64,000 nucleotides of DNA from Aquimarina acroporae (lineage in GTDB: Bacteria > Bacteroidota > Bacteroidia > Flavobacteriales > Flavobacteriaceae), in NCBI RefSeq assembly GCF_023195925.1, contig NZ_JALPRE010000011.1, forward strand, positions 1 through 64,000, read 5' to 3'. Numbering within the stretch: position 1 is the stretch's first letter; each line of letters opens with the position of its first letter. Below, piece after piece: positions 56,553 to 64,000 of this stretch. The notes under the pieces were generated by a model. It worked only from the letters and a program-made list of their open reading frames with translations, was not told the origin of the DNA and ran no database searches. The position numbers and the translations under genes were made by a program.

Positions 56553-58643
56553 TTAATTTTTTGTAACTAACCCATTAAGAGTAATCGAGTCATTTCCTTC
56601 AACAAACTCTATATTTTGTTCTAAAATTTCTTTGCTGTCATTAGGGCTAACTCCCATAATCCCCAGTTGCATTTCGTTTATTCGATACGATTTATTAATG
56701 TGGAAATCAGTTTCCAAAGCTTGGATATAGGTGCGATAAGAATAGTTCGTTCCAAACTTTGTCTCCTTTAACTGTTTAATATTCTCATATTCTTCCAAAG
56801 TAATAGTAAGGCAATCGAGAGTTCTTAGATCAATATTAAATCCATTATTTCTTCCTTGACCAGTTTTAAGATAGTACAGAAACTCTCTTATTTCTTCTTG
56901 ACCATTCTGGGGAAATGGATGTTTTACTCTTTTAAGAACTAAGCCCTGTTCTGGGATACGTTTTGGAAGAGCCGCCAAAAAACCAAGACTTTTTTGGGTT
57001 GGGTCATAAGTATACTCATCTAAAAACACCGAATTATCATACTTACCTTTTCTAATCAAAGACATAGGATAATTCAATTTATCTCCGTTTGCATTATGAT
57101 TTCCCCTTTCCTTAAATGCAAAGAAGGTGATATGATTTTTATCCTTTGCAATACCAATATTTGCCAAATAGACATCCTGACTATCGTCTTTTTCTAATGT
57201 CTTATCTATTAATGGGGCATTAATGGAAGAATACAGATATGTATTAAAATCTCCATCATCAAGTTTTCCATCATCGATTATCAATTTCATATCAAGAGAA
57301 AACAAGGTGTCGAAGATGGAGTTTCTAATTATTTTATCGCAAAATGCATACTGCAATGCACTATACTTGAAAAGAAAGTAATTTGAACCTAAATTATTTT
57401 CTTCGTTAACCCAATTTAAAAGGGAAATTACTTCGGAATAACCAACTAAAAATAATTTTTCCTCGTCGAATTGATTTAAGTGATGGAATTTCGTTCTTGA
57501 TCCAGTTTTAGGCAGAAATTCATGTGTAAAAGAGTTTAAATAATATTTTGAGGAATCATCATTTACTCCAACAAAAGGAAGTTCAAAAAATATTTTTGAC
57601 TTCCCTTTTTTAACTGGTAGTTTTTTACTTTCTAAACGTAAAATCGGCCAATCGGTATAATAATTTAAGGATTCTGAGAGAAGTTCATCACTTCCTTCTT
57701 GTTCAAAACTTAATCGTAGGGTTTTACCAAAGCTATCGTAATAATCATACGAATAATTTTGATCGTTTCGTATATCGATATACACCACTTCTTTGTTATA
57801 AAACTTCTCTACTACATTAATAGAATCAACTTTTTCTGCAGTTTGACCGGTATAAGCTTTCACTTTTTCGCCGTTGGCTTTGGCACAACCATAAAATGCT
57901 GCCGGATCTACATATGTGAGTATAGCTTCTTTATCATGCCAATGTTTAAAAGCACTTGTCTTGGTCGTACCCAAAGGAGAGGTCACAGTAATTATATGAT
58001 CCAAAGAACGAATTATCCCCAATTTTGGCTCATACCCCAAACGATCTTGTATAATTTGAAAACCTGCTGAAGTAGTGTTACCGATAAACTTTCCTATTTG
58101 GCAACCAGCAGTTACCAAAGGAAGCTGTACAGTATCTTTTTTAAAGATCACCCTTTCCAGATATTCATCATCGCTTTGGTAATTATCTGTATTACCTACT
58201 ACCGAATAATGATATCCTATGTTCTCTGATTTTGGATCTAACTGGGTATTGTTGTCGGCGTTGATCTTATCCTGTAGATCATGTAACACCTTTAGAATAT
58301 TATTTGGTTTCCAAGAACCATCTGGTTCTCTTATTGTACCCTGAGCATCAAAAAGAGTATCTTTTTGAATTCCTCGGTATACAAAAAACTTAATAGTAGG
58401 GAAATCGAAATCTGGATTATTTATAGGTAACAAAATGACATTAACACAATCTTCATCTTCTTTACATTGTTGCACAAAAGGTATCCCATCTGTTACCGCA
58501 ATTGCAGAGGAAGATGGCTTTACCAAAAATTGATTGCTTACCCTAAAACTTGTATTATCTCCAGGTACAGGCCCAAAAGCCTGAGCTTGAGTTTGAGCAG
58601 ATGCCAGGGCATCGAGATCGGTAAAAAAGAAAATATCTGCCAT
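56553..58643 (-). CDS. first protein of giant operon, 696 aa, unknown
   Basis: Unrecognised 696-aa soluble protein with no signal peptide, no membrane helix and no catalytic motif that I can name. The N-terminus (M-A-D-I-F-F-F-T-D...A-F-G-P-V) and the internal sequence are mixed alpha/beta. Being first in the operon and directly coupled (3-nt gap) to the peptidoglycan-binding protein, it may be a structural or assembly component. A 341-nt non-coding region upstream should hold the promoter. Confidence 0.8.
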   Translation of the reverse strand: MADIFFFTDLDALASAQTQAQAFGPVPGDNTSFRVSNQFLVKPSSSAIAVTDGIPFVQQCKEDEDCVNVILLPINNPDFDFPTIKFFVYRGIQKDTLFDAQGTIREPDGSWKPNNILKVLHDLQDKINADNNTQLDPKSENIGYHYSVVGNTDNYQSDDEYLERVIFKKDTVQLPLVTAGCQIGKFIGNTTSAGFQIIQDRLGYEPKLGIIRSLDHIITVTSPLGTTKTSAFKHWHDKEAILTYVDPAAFYGCAKANGEKVKAYTGQTAEKVDSINVVEKFYNKEVVYIDIRNDQNYSYDYYDSFGKTLRLSFEQEGSDELLSESLNYYTDWPILRLESKKLPVKKGKSKIFFELPFVGVNDDSSKYYLNSFTHEFLPKTGSRTKFHHLNQFDEEKLFLVGYSEVISLLNWVNEENNLGSNYFLFKYSALQYAFCDKIIRNSIFDTLFSLDMKLIIDDGKLDDGDFNTYLYSSINAPLIDKTLEKDDSQDVYLANIGIAKDKNHITFFAFKERGNHNANGDKLNYPMSLIRKGKYDNSVFLDEYTYDPTQKSLGFLAALPKRIPEQGLVLKRVKHPFPQNGQEEIREFLYYLKTGQGRNNGFNIDLRTLDCLTITLEEYENIKQLKETKFGTNYSYRTYIQALETDFHINKSYRINEMQLGIMGVSPNDSKEILEQNIEFVEGNDSITLNGLVTKN

Positions 58644-58984
58644 ACGGTTTTAAAAGTTTAGTTTATAGCACACTCTATCTTACATCAGAAGAGTGCATAC
58701 AAAGACTGCCTAGGTTTATACCCAGATTCGTATTATTACATTACAATTTAACCTTGAAAGATTTGTTATGGGGTAGGAAGAACAACAAATCGAAATACTC
58801 AAGAAATGATATCTTAATAGACGAAAGCTCTATTTTTATGTTGCATAAATGTAGCTAAAAAATTTACCGACAGCTAATCTCTTTGCGTTATAAAAATGTT
58901 AATCTATAGCGACTACACTCTTCTTTATAGGTTAATAATTTGTTTTACAATTCATTGAACAAAAAGGTCATATACTCCCAATTG
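58644..58984 (-). other. non-coding region upstream of giant-protein operon
   Basis: This 341-nt gap must contain the operon promoter. No perfect TAnnTTTG box was found on the minus strand. A small imperfect inverted repeat (GCACACTCT at 58668-58676 with AGAGTGC at 58690-58696) lies 25-55 nt from the first start codon. No coding region is seen. Confidence 0.5.
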
Positions 58985-59260
58985 TTAACACACCGATTTT
59001 GAGTATAAGGGCTCTGTAATTCCCATATTTTTATAAAACCCAAACTGAAATCTAACCGAACGTTCGTAGATAAAACTTCCTAGAGCAACATCGTAAGCAA
59101 TAGGAGCATTTAATGCTTTCATAGTTCTAATAAGTCTGTACAAGGTTGGTTTTGAGACATCAAGTCGTTGGGCCAACTCGCAAGGTGTACCCGTTGCTCT
59201 TAAATGAATTAGTTGATCAATTCTCTCAATAAGTTCAATTTGTTTGATAATAACATTCAT
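58985..59260 (-). CDS. small HTH transcriptional regulator
   Basis: A 91-aa DNA-binding protein. Residues about 10-50 form a winged/HTH_11-type helix-turn-helix (L-I-E-R-I-D-Q-L-I...G-T-P-C-E-L-A-Q-R-L-D-V-S-K-P-T-L-Y-R-L-I). The rest is a short beta/aromatic tail with no ligand domain. Such small regulators are common near accessory peptide and surface loci in Bacteroidota. It lies 341 nt upstream of the giant operon on the same strand and is a candidate controller of it. Confidence 0.85.
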   Translation of the reverse strand: MNVIIKQIELIERIDQLIHLRATGTPCELAQRLDVSKPTLYRLIRTMKALNAPIAYDVALGSFIYERSVRFQFGFYKNMGITEPLYSKSVC

Positions 59261-59298
59261 ATGTATTTCTTTAACTTATTTTCAATTCGTATTCCTGG

Positions 59299-59321
59299 GG
59301 TTATATATTAATGTTATAACC
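59299..59321. promoter_or_regulatory. inverted repeat upstream of HTH regulator
   Basis: GGTTATA and TATAACC (59299-59305 and 59315-59321) are perfect 7-bp arms 39-61 nt upstream of the HTH gene. A plausible autoregulatory operator. Confidence 0.35.
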
Positions 59322-59388
59322 TTGGCATTTGTTACCACCAGATCATGTGTTTTTTGAAAATATGTCTAAAAACAATGAATAACAGCTA

Positions 59389-60123
59389 TTATAGCTCCTT
59401 TAAAAGTGCTTCTGCTTTTTCTTTGTAGATACCATTATAGGCGATAAGTTGTTGAAGTACTTGTTTAAGTTGCGGTATCTGATCAAGTTTAAGATGGGTA
59501 AGCGCCAAATACCATCGTGCATTCTCATAGTATTGACTATTAATCGAAACATTTTGAAAGATTGGGATTGCTTTTTCTTCTTTATTGGTATTCAGATAAC
59601 TATTTGCCAAATAAAGTTTCACTTGTTCTTTGCCAATAGAATCTTTCCATTTTTCAAGAGCAATAACCACCTTGTCATATTGACCATTGGTATATTTTGA
59701 TAAAATATCTTTAAGTTTCTCATTAACCGATTCGCCTCTTGTTACGTCTTCTACAGGAAACGGCTTGTAATATTCGGCATATAACTCTTTTGACGAATCT
59801 TTAGATCCCATAGTGAACCAAAGCAAAGATCCCACACTAACCAATACCAATAACACTGCTGCAATCTTCCAAAACTTTAAAAAACCACTGCCAGATTGCT
59901 GTTCTTCGGCTTTGATTTCTTTACCTATTTTGATTACTTTTTCTCTAAACGCTAGTACATCGGTATCGCTTAAGGCATCATGCAATGCCCGATGCTTCTC
60001 AACTTCTTGTTGTAAAGCCTCACTTTCTGTCATTTGTTTTTCAAATGCAGTCAACTCATCCTGAGATAGAGTATTATTGAGATACCCTTCTATCTTTTCA
60101 AATAATTCTTGTGTTCTCTCCAT
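59389..60123 (-). CDS. anti-sigma-factor-like membrane protein with TPR domain
   Basis: About 244 aa from the Met at 60123; nine more codons are open upstream but would increase the overlap with the sigma gene. Residues 1-75 are a helical cytosolic anti-sigma-type region (E-G-Y-L-N-N-T-L-S-Q-D-E-L). One membrane helix lies at about 84-104, and TPR-like helices follow in the periplasm. Its start overlaps the ECF sigma gene by 26 nt, a standard sigma/anti-sigma arrangement. It could be processed by a site-2 protease such as RseP. Confidence 0.85.
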   Translation of the reverse strand: MERTQELFEKIEGYLNNTLSQDELTAFEKQMTESEALQQEVEKHRALHDALSDTDVLAFREKVIKIGKEIKAEEQQSGSGFLKFWKIAAVLLVLVSVGSLLWFTMGSKDSSKELYAEYYKPFPVEDVTRGESVNEKLKDILSKYTNGQYDKVVIALEKWKDSIGKEQVKLYLANSYLNTNKEEKAIPIFQNVSINSQYYENARWYLALTHLKLDQIPQLKQVLQQLIAYNGIYKEKAEALLKEL

Positions 60124-60709
60124 AAGACTTATTATTTTCAGAATAGACACTCAGTTCTTTATATAGCGGATCTTTCTCGATCATCTCTATTAATGATTTT
60201 TTACATTCAAATTTTTTCTTTCTGGTATACCCTTCAGAATATCCTGTAAGACCAGCAATTTCTTTCATGGGTTTTCCTTCAAAAACTAACAACAATAATT
60301 CTTTGCAGGTATCAGATAATTTTACAAAATACTTATGATACAATCGCTGTTGTTCTTTTTGTTCAAGATGATCTTCAATATTTATTTCCTCTTCATCGAT
60401 ACCTTCAAATACTTGCTCTTTTAGGAGTATTTTACTTTGTTTCCGTAATCTATTTCTCCAGATATTTTTACAAATACCATAAAAATAAGTATCCAACGTT
60501 GAAGTAAACTCTAAAGACCTTTCTTTTAGCTTTTGATAGATCACCACTAAAGCATCTTGCACTACATCTTCTACATCTTCTTCATTTCCCGAATTTTGAA
60601 GAACATAACCACGAATATACCTAAGATTCTTTTTATAAAAAGCCTTAATTACTGCTTCATCACCAGCAATAATACCTTCAATATTAGTATTTTCATCAGA
60701 CTTATTCAT
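60098..60709 (-). CDS. ECF-type RNA polymerase sigma factor
   Basis: A 203-aa sigma-70 family protein. Region 2 (about 20-90) includes D-V-V-Q-D-A-L-V-V-I-Y-Q-K-L, and region 4 (about 125-180) includes C-K-E-L-L-L-L-V-F-E-G-K-P-M-K-E-I-A-G-L-T-G-Y. It is coupled to an anti-sigma-like membrane protein. The regulon is unknown; neighbouring targets could be the lanthipeptide genes upstream or the HTH gene and giant operon downstream. Confidence 0.92.
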   Translation of the reverse strand: MNKSDENTNIEGIIAGDEAVIKAFYKKNLRYIRGYVLQNSGNEEDVEDVVQDALVVIYQKLKERSLEFTSTLDTYFYGICKNIWRNRLRKQSKILLKEQVFEGIDEEEINIEDHLEQKEQQRLYHKYFVKLSDTCKELLLLVFEGKPMKEIAGLTGYSEGYTRKKKFECKKSLIEMIEKDPLYKELSVYSENNKSYGENTRII

Positions 60710-60870
60710 AGGTTAATGTTCCCACGCAATTATTTGTTACTCAGTATAACGATTTTTTTAATTTTTAAAATACAAATTGAAGGAGTTTAAAACCTTAATA
60801 TTTTCATATTTTTTAGCTTTTTATCTTCTAAAGATAACTAATTCATTATAAGGTCTTTGCGAAAGATAGT

Positions 60871-61761
60871 TTATGCTCCCTTCTTTTGCTTGAACTTTCT
60901 AATACCCCAAGCGACTTTATAGGTTCTAAATAGAAGATCATATAACACCATTTCATGTAGTCTGTTTTTGGACCTAAACAATCGATTCATGAGCATGTGC
61001 TGGTAACTCCCCATAAGATCGTGCAATCGTGCTTCGTCTACCAGGGGTTTTATCTCGTTTACCACAGGTATACTTAGTTTACTTTTAGTCTCCAACACAT
61101 CAAGAATAGGTGCCAGATCGGGTTTTTCTTCTCTCGTAAAATGCAAAAAGGCTTTTATTTTTTCTTGCTGTTCCCTAAACTTTTTATCCATCTGCTTTTT
61201 TAGGAACTTATTCATCCCGAACTCTTGTCCAAATCCGGTTTTAAGTCGCTCCATCAAGGCCAATTTTTGATCTTCATCATATCCAAAATCTGCCAGCATT
61301 GCATCCATCGCTCTGATACTAAACAACCACCGTAATTCTTCTCCTTCATCTTCATCGATCATATCTAAAAAATCGACAATCATTTTACTATCGTAATAGA
61401 ATAAGGTTTCTGATGCCTCCATTGTGCTTTGACCATAACGTTCTAGCTCCCTTTGGTAAGTATCTATCTGTATTTTCCAGATAAGATCCTGACTAATGTA
61501 GTGTTGCAAAGGTTCGTGCAACGCATTGATAATCTCTCCTACATTTTTAGCATCGGTGTAATGAAATCGTACTCGTATATGATGCTTAGGATCTGCATAT
61601 CGTATAAAAAACCACTTGTCGATAATATTATTTGCCAAAAGTGCATCGGTAACTGGCTTTATTAGCTCTGTAAGCACAAGGTCTGAAGTCTTTGGCCCTG
61701 TATATATTTTATAATACAACCATTCTCCACCTATTATAAATGATCTCTGTGTATTAGCCAT
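60871..61761 (-). CDS. LanB C-terminal (elimination) domain protein, thiopeptide-type
   Basis: A 296-aa protein of the lantibiotic dehydratase C-terminal / thiopeptide-type bacteriocin biosynthesis family (N-terminal E-W-L-Y-Y-K-I-Y-T-G-P-K-T-S, and H-H-I-R-V-R-F-H). In split systems this subunit eliminates glutamate from glutamylated Ser/Thr to give dehydroamino acids. It overlaps the larger subunit gene by 8 nt, implying co-expression. No membrane segment. Confidence 0.9.
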   Translation of the reverse strand: MANTQRSFIIGGEWLYYKIYTGPKTSDLVLTELIKPVTDALLANNIIDKWFFIRYADPKHHIRVRFHYTDAKNVGEIINALHEPLQHYISQDLIWKIQIDTYQRELERYGQSTMEASETLFYYDSKMIVDFLDMIDEDEGEELRWLFSIRAMDAMLADFGYDEDQKLALMERLKTGFGQEFGMNKFLKKQMDKKFREQQEKIKAFLHFTREEKPDLAPILDVLETKSKLSIPVVNEIKPLVDEARLHDLMGSYQHMLMNRLFRSKNRLHEMVLYDLLFRTYKVAWGIRKFKQKKGA

Positions 61762-63991
61762 GATTCTTCTGTGTGTTTTTTAGTTTTTGATCATTATAAA
61801 ATGAAAATACAACCTGGTTGGTGTAGCTTTCTTCTCCTTCTTTTACCATTCCATCTTCCATATGCAAGAATTCTTTTAATTTAAAAGCAGGTCTCTTTTT
61901 AATGGTTTGCAACAGCATGTTCACCGAGGTAATATTATGTGTATTGATTAGCAACTCATTATCTCCATCGATAAGCAATACAAATTGCGGTAATTTTTTG
62001 GTAGTAGCAAAATCTTTCCAGGCTTCACTAAGAGCTTCGCCATGTAATTTCAGGAAGGGTTTACAAACATCTACTTTTATGTTCCAACTGGCAGAAGATA
62101 AAATCACTCCCTGATATTCTACTCGTGGTAAAAACTCATAATCTTCGGCTAATGGCCCCCAATTAAACCCAAGACCCGATCTCATTTTTTGAGTTTGCAT
62201 ATTGGCCAGGAACTGGTAAATTGGCAATGCATCTCCTGAGAAGTTATGTGCATTGGTCAAATGAGGTAATACCTCTTTATTATATTTTTTTGAGCGCAAT
62301 CGTACCTTACCCCTAGCCGTTGCCGAAATCATAAGATCGTCTAAGGTAAGTTGATACTCCGGATCTACAATTGATTTTGCCAGATATGGGATTTCAAATT
62401 TTCGAAAGGCAGGTCGCATTAAAATATTACCCACTCTAGACTCAGGTAAATGCACAATCTCGGCCAATATTTTATCAGGATTTTCTTGCGCCTCGATATC
62501 TACGATTTCTTTGGTATAAGCATGTAGCGCTTCATCACCGTGACAAAAACGCCCCAACAAATTTGCTGCACTAGATCCTCCAACACTAGACATCACTATT
62601 TTCTCTTCACCATCAATATTTACTATCTCTACCATCGAAGAAATCGTATCAGGCATATCGTCCCACTTGGCTTCAAAGCCTTCAAAATCGTTATCGGTAA
62701 TATGAATCACAGTTTTGTTTTCGCGAATGCTTTCTAATAATTTTTTCTGAAGAATGGTGTGTATTGGTGTCCAACGCATTTCTCTTACAGGCACCCCATT
62801 ATCTTTTTGTGGCAACATGATATCATCTACAATTCTGCTCACATCTCCCGTTCCCTGGTTTTGCAAAAACCCTACTCCCAACTCTACATCGAGGGCTTGG
62901 GATAGCGGCACTTCACGCTCTTCATACCGTTCATAAAACGCAGTTTGAAATCTGGTCATTAAGGTCTCAGTAGCTGGCAAGGTCAATTTATTCAGCAACG
63001 TCATGGTCTTTTTTATGCGATGCAAATATGACCTATCGAGGGTGTTTACTTTGGGAGTCAACAACATATCGGTCTGAAACATAAACTTGAGTTCAAAGCC
63101 TACTTCGAGTTGTTTTAACGATTCGCTAAGTGCGATATATTTTTCGGCCTTGTTCCCAATATTGGCATCTAACTCCTGCAGTGTTTTTTGCGCTTGTTCT
63201 AAAGCCGAAATTAACTGTTCTGTACCTTCCAGTTTTTTTAACACTGGCATAATTTGATCTAAGAACTCTGGACCTGAAACCGAAGGTTCTAATTCACTAA
63301 TGAGTAATTGACTCGCCACCAATTCATGAATAAACTCCATAGCTTCTTCTTTGGTAATCTCATCATCTACCAAAAGATCTCCCAAATCACTGAGTCGCGC
63401 TCCGGGTTTCGCTTTTTCGATTACTTTTTGCAAATATTCAGAATGTTCTACCGCAACAATGTGGTGCATTCTGCGACTGTTTACATAATTGTACTCTACA
63501 TAACGCAATTGATGCCCAGTTTCATAAATACTGGTATTGGGATAAAACAATAATTGCTCTCTTATATGCTCGTGCTTTACGATATCTTGAGACAAAGCCA
63601 CCAGATAGTTCATATCTAGTCGGGTATGACGTTGGTTTTTAGACTTGTCCTGAAGCTCAATATGGGTTGCATCTGAAAATTCTCCAACAGCAGTACCGGC
63701 AAAAAGCCCAAAAGGAGTACATCGTGACGACATACGACTTAGGTATTTGAGTACCGAATACAACATGCGATTAGCTTTCTCTTTGTCATCAATTTCTCCT
63801 CGCAGCCATTTTTCGAATTCTGTATATAACGATGGTGATGCCAGAAAGATGGCCTCTTTAATCGCTTTGTCTTCACAAATAGCCTTTAATGCATCTTCAG
63901 AAAGAATATGGTCTTGAGTAAGTTTTTTATAAAATGAAAAGGAAAAAAGTGGAGCACGTAACACGTACTTAGAAAAATTCTTATACCCCAT
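61754..63991 (-). CDS. lantibiotic dehydratase (LanB N-terminal, glutamylation domain)
   Basis: A 745-aa protein of the lantibiotic dehydratase family, which attaches Glu from glutamyl-tRNA to Ser/Thr of the precursor. Family blocks include R-A-P-L-F-S at the N-terminus, M-S-S-R-C-T-P-F-G-L-F-A-G and T-R-L-D-M-N-Y. The C-terminal elimination domain is encoded separately, giving a total of about 1040 aa, equal to a fused LanB. The start lies 9 nt inside the window edge, so any upstream lanC, exporter or precursor gene is outside. Confidence 0.93.
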   Translation of the reverse strand: MGYKNFSKYVLRAPLFSFSFYKKLTQDHILSEDALKAICEDKAIKEAIFLASPSLYTEFEKWLRGEIDDKEKANRMLYSVLKYLSRMSSRCTPFGLFAGTAVGEFSDATHIELQDKSKNQRHTRLDMNYLVALSQDIVKHEHIREQLLFYPNTSIYETGHQLRYVEYNYVNSRRMHHIVAVEHSEYLQKVIEKAKPGARLSDLGDLLVDDEITKEEAMEFIHELVASQLLISELEPSVSGPEFLDQIMPVLKKLEGTEQLISALEQAQKTLQELDANIGNKAEKYIALSESLKQLEVGFELKFMFQTDMLLTPKVNTLDRSYLHRIKKTMTLLNKLTLPATETLMTRFQTAFYERYEEREVPLSQALDVELGVGFLQNQGTGDVSRIVDDIMLPQKDNGVPVREMRWTPIHTILQKKLLESIRENKTVIHITDNDFEGFEAKWDDMPDTISSMVEIVNIDGEEKIVMSSVGGSSAANLLGRFCHGDEALHAYTKEIVDIEAQENPDKILAEIVHLPESRVGNILMRPAFRKFEIPYLAKSIVDPEYQLTLDDLMISATARGKVRLRSKKYNKEVLPHLTNAHNFSGDALPIYQFLANMQTQKMRSGLGFNWGPLAEDYEFLPRVEYQGVILSSASWNIKVDVCKPFLKLHGEALSEAWKDFATTKKLPQFVLLIDGDNELLINTHNITSVNMLLQTIKKRPAFKLKEFLHMEDGMVKEGEESYTNQVVFSFYNDQKLKNTQKNHG

Positions 63992-64000
63992 AATTAAAGC

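Noticed and set aside
57759..58070. Plus-strand open frames inside the giant genes (for example this one)
   Set aside because: They are complements of well-formed long coding regions, have no start context, domain or conserved composition, and are treated as shadows.
34512..58643. Prophage
   Set aside because: Fibre-like and S74 proteins suggest phage, but no capsid, portal, terminase, tail tube, lysis, integrase or att-like repeats are seen, and the operon also encodes a lipoprotein and giant non-phage-like proteins.
34512..58643. Canonical contractile injection system (eCIS or T6SS)
   Set aside because: No sheath, tube, spike, baseplate wedge or AAA+ ATPase gene is present in the window.

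Overview
The window looks like a chromosomal segment of a marine flavobacterium (Bacteroidota; Flavobacteriaceae, Aquimarina-like by gene content, which is an inference). Supporting signs are the AT-rich sequence, flavobacterial -7 boxes of the TAnnTTTG type in front of several genes, two secreted proteins with C-terminal type IX secretion sorting domains, Bacteroidota-specific RiPP families (grasp-with-spasm; class I lanthipeptide leader), an outer-membrane beta-barrel gene with a carboxypeptidase-regulatory-like N-terminus, and a carotenoid lycopene cyclase.

Layout. (1) 1-7.4 kb, minus strand: a RiPP operon of outer-membrane barrel protein, ATP-grasp ligase (GwsG), an unknown 81-aa protein, SPASM maturase (GwsS), C39-peptidase ABC exporter and two double-glycine precursor peptides, each followed by the same 19-nt element. 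(2) 7.5-9.6 kb, plus strand: a membrane-anchored TPR/AraC regulator and a class I lanthipeptide-type precursor. A 14-bp element lies, in the same orientation relative to the target gene, upstream of both the RiPP operon and the lanthipeptide precursor, so the regulator between them probably controls both. (3) 9.7-18.8 kb, plus strand: a prolyl-oligopeptidase-like lipoprotein, a radical SAM protein whose TTG start sits in a hairpin, and two large T9SS-secreted proteins. (4) 18.8-34.4 kb: housekeeping and stress genes: HD hydrolase, acyl-ACP desaturase, PlsC, bacilliredoxin, TerB/J-domain protein, lycopene cyclase, EamA transporter, FeoA/FeoB with a Cys-rich companion, SCO protein, RseP, a Pro/Phe-rich GG-leader peptide, tRNA-Asn, and divergent katG/oxyR. 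(5) 34.5-58.6 kb, minus strand: KptA and, upstream of it, a tightly packed nine-gene operon of giant proteins (696, 1209, 351, 2012, 2402, 210, 525, 339 and 61 aa). These combine peptidoglycan-binding/LysM-like, Ig-like, lectin-like, tail-fibre, S74 chaperone, BACON-like and Hint domains, and all but one lack a signal peptide. This is the strongest candidate for an undescribed system. (6) 59-64 kb, minus strand: a small HTH regulator, an ECF sigma factor with a TPR anti-sigma-like membrane protein, and a split lanthipeptide dehydratase whose precursor is not visible.

How it fits together. Peptide natural products recur: at least four double-glycine precursors, one dedicated maturation/export set and one split LanB. 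The giant operon resembles the distal fibre and display part of a phage-tail-like or secreted particle without any tube, sheath or baseplate gene in view. Its assembly route and target cannot be read from the sequence.
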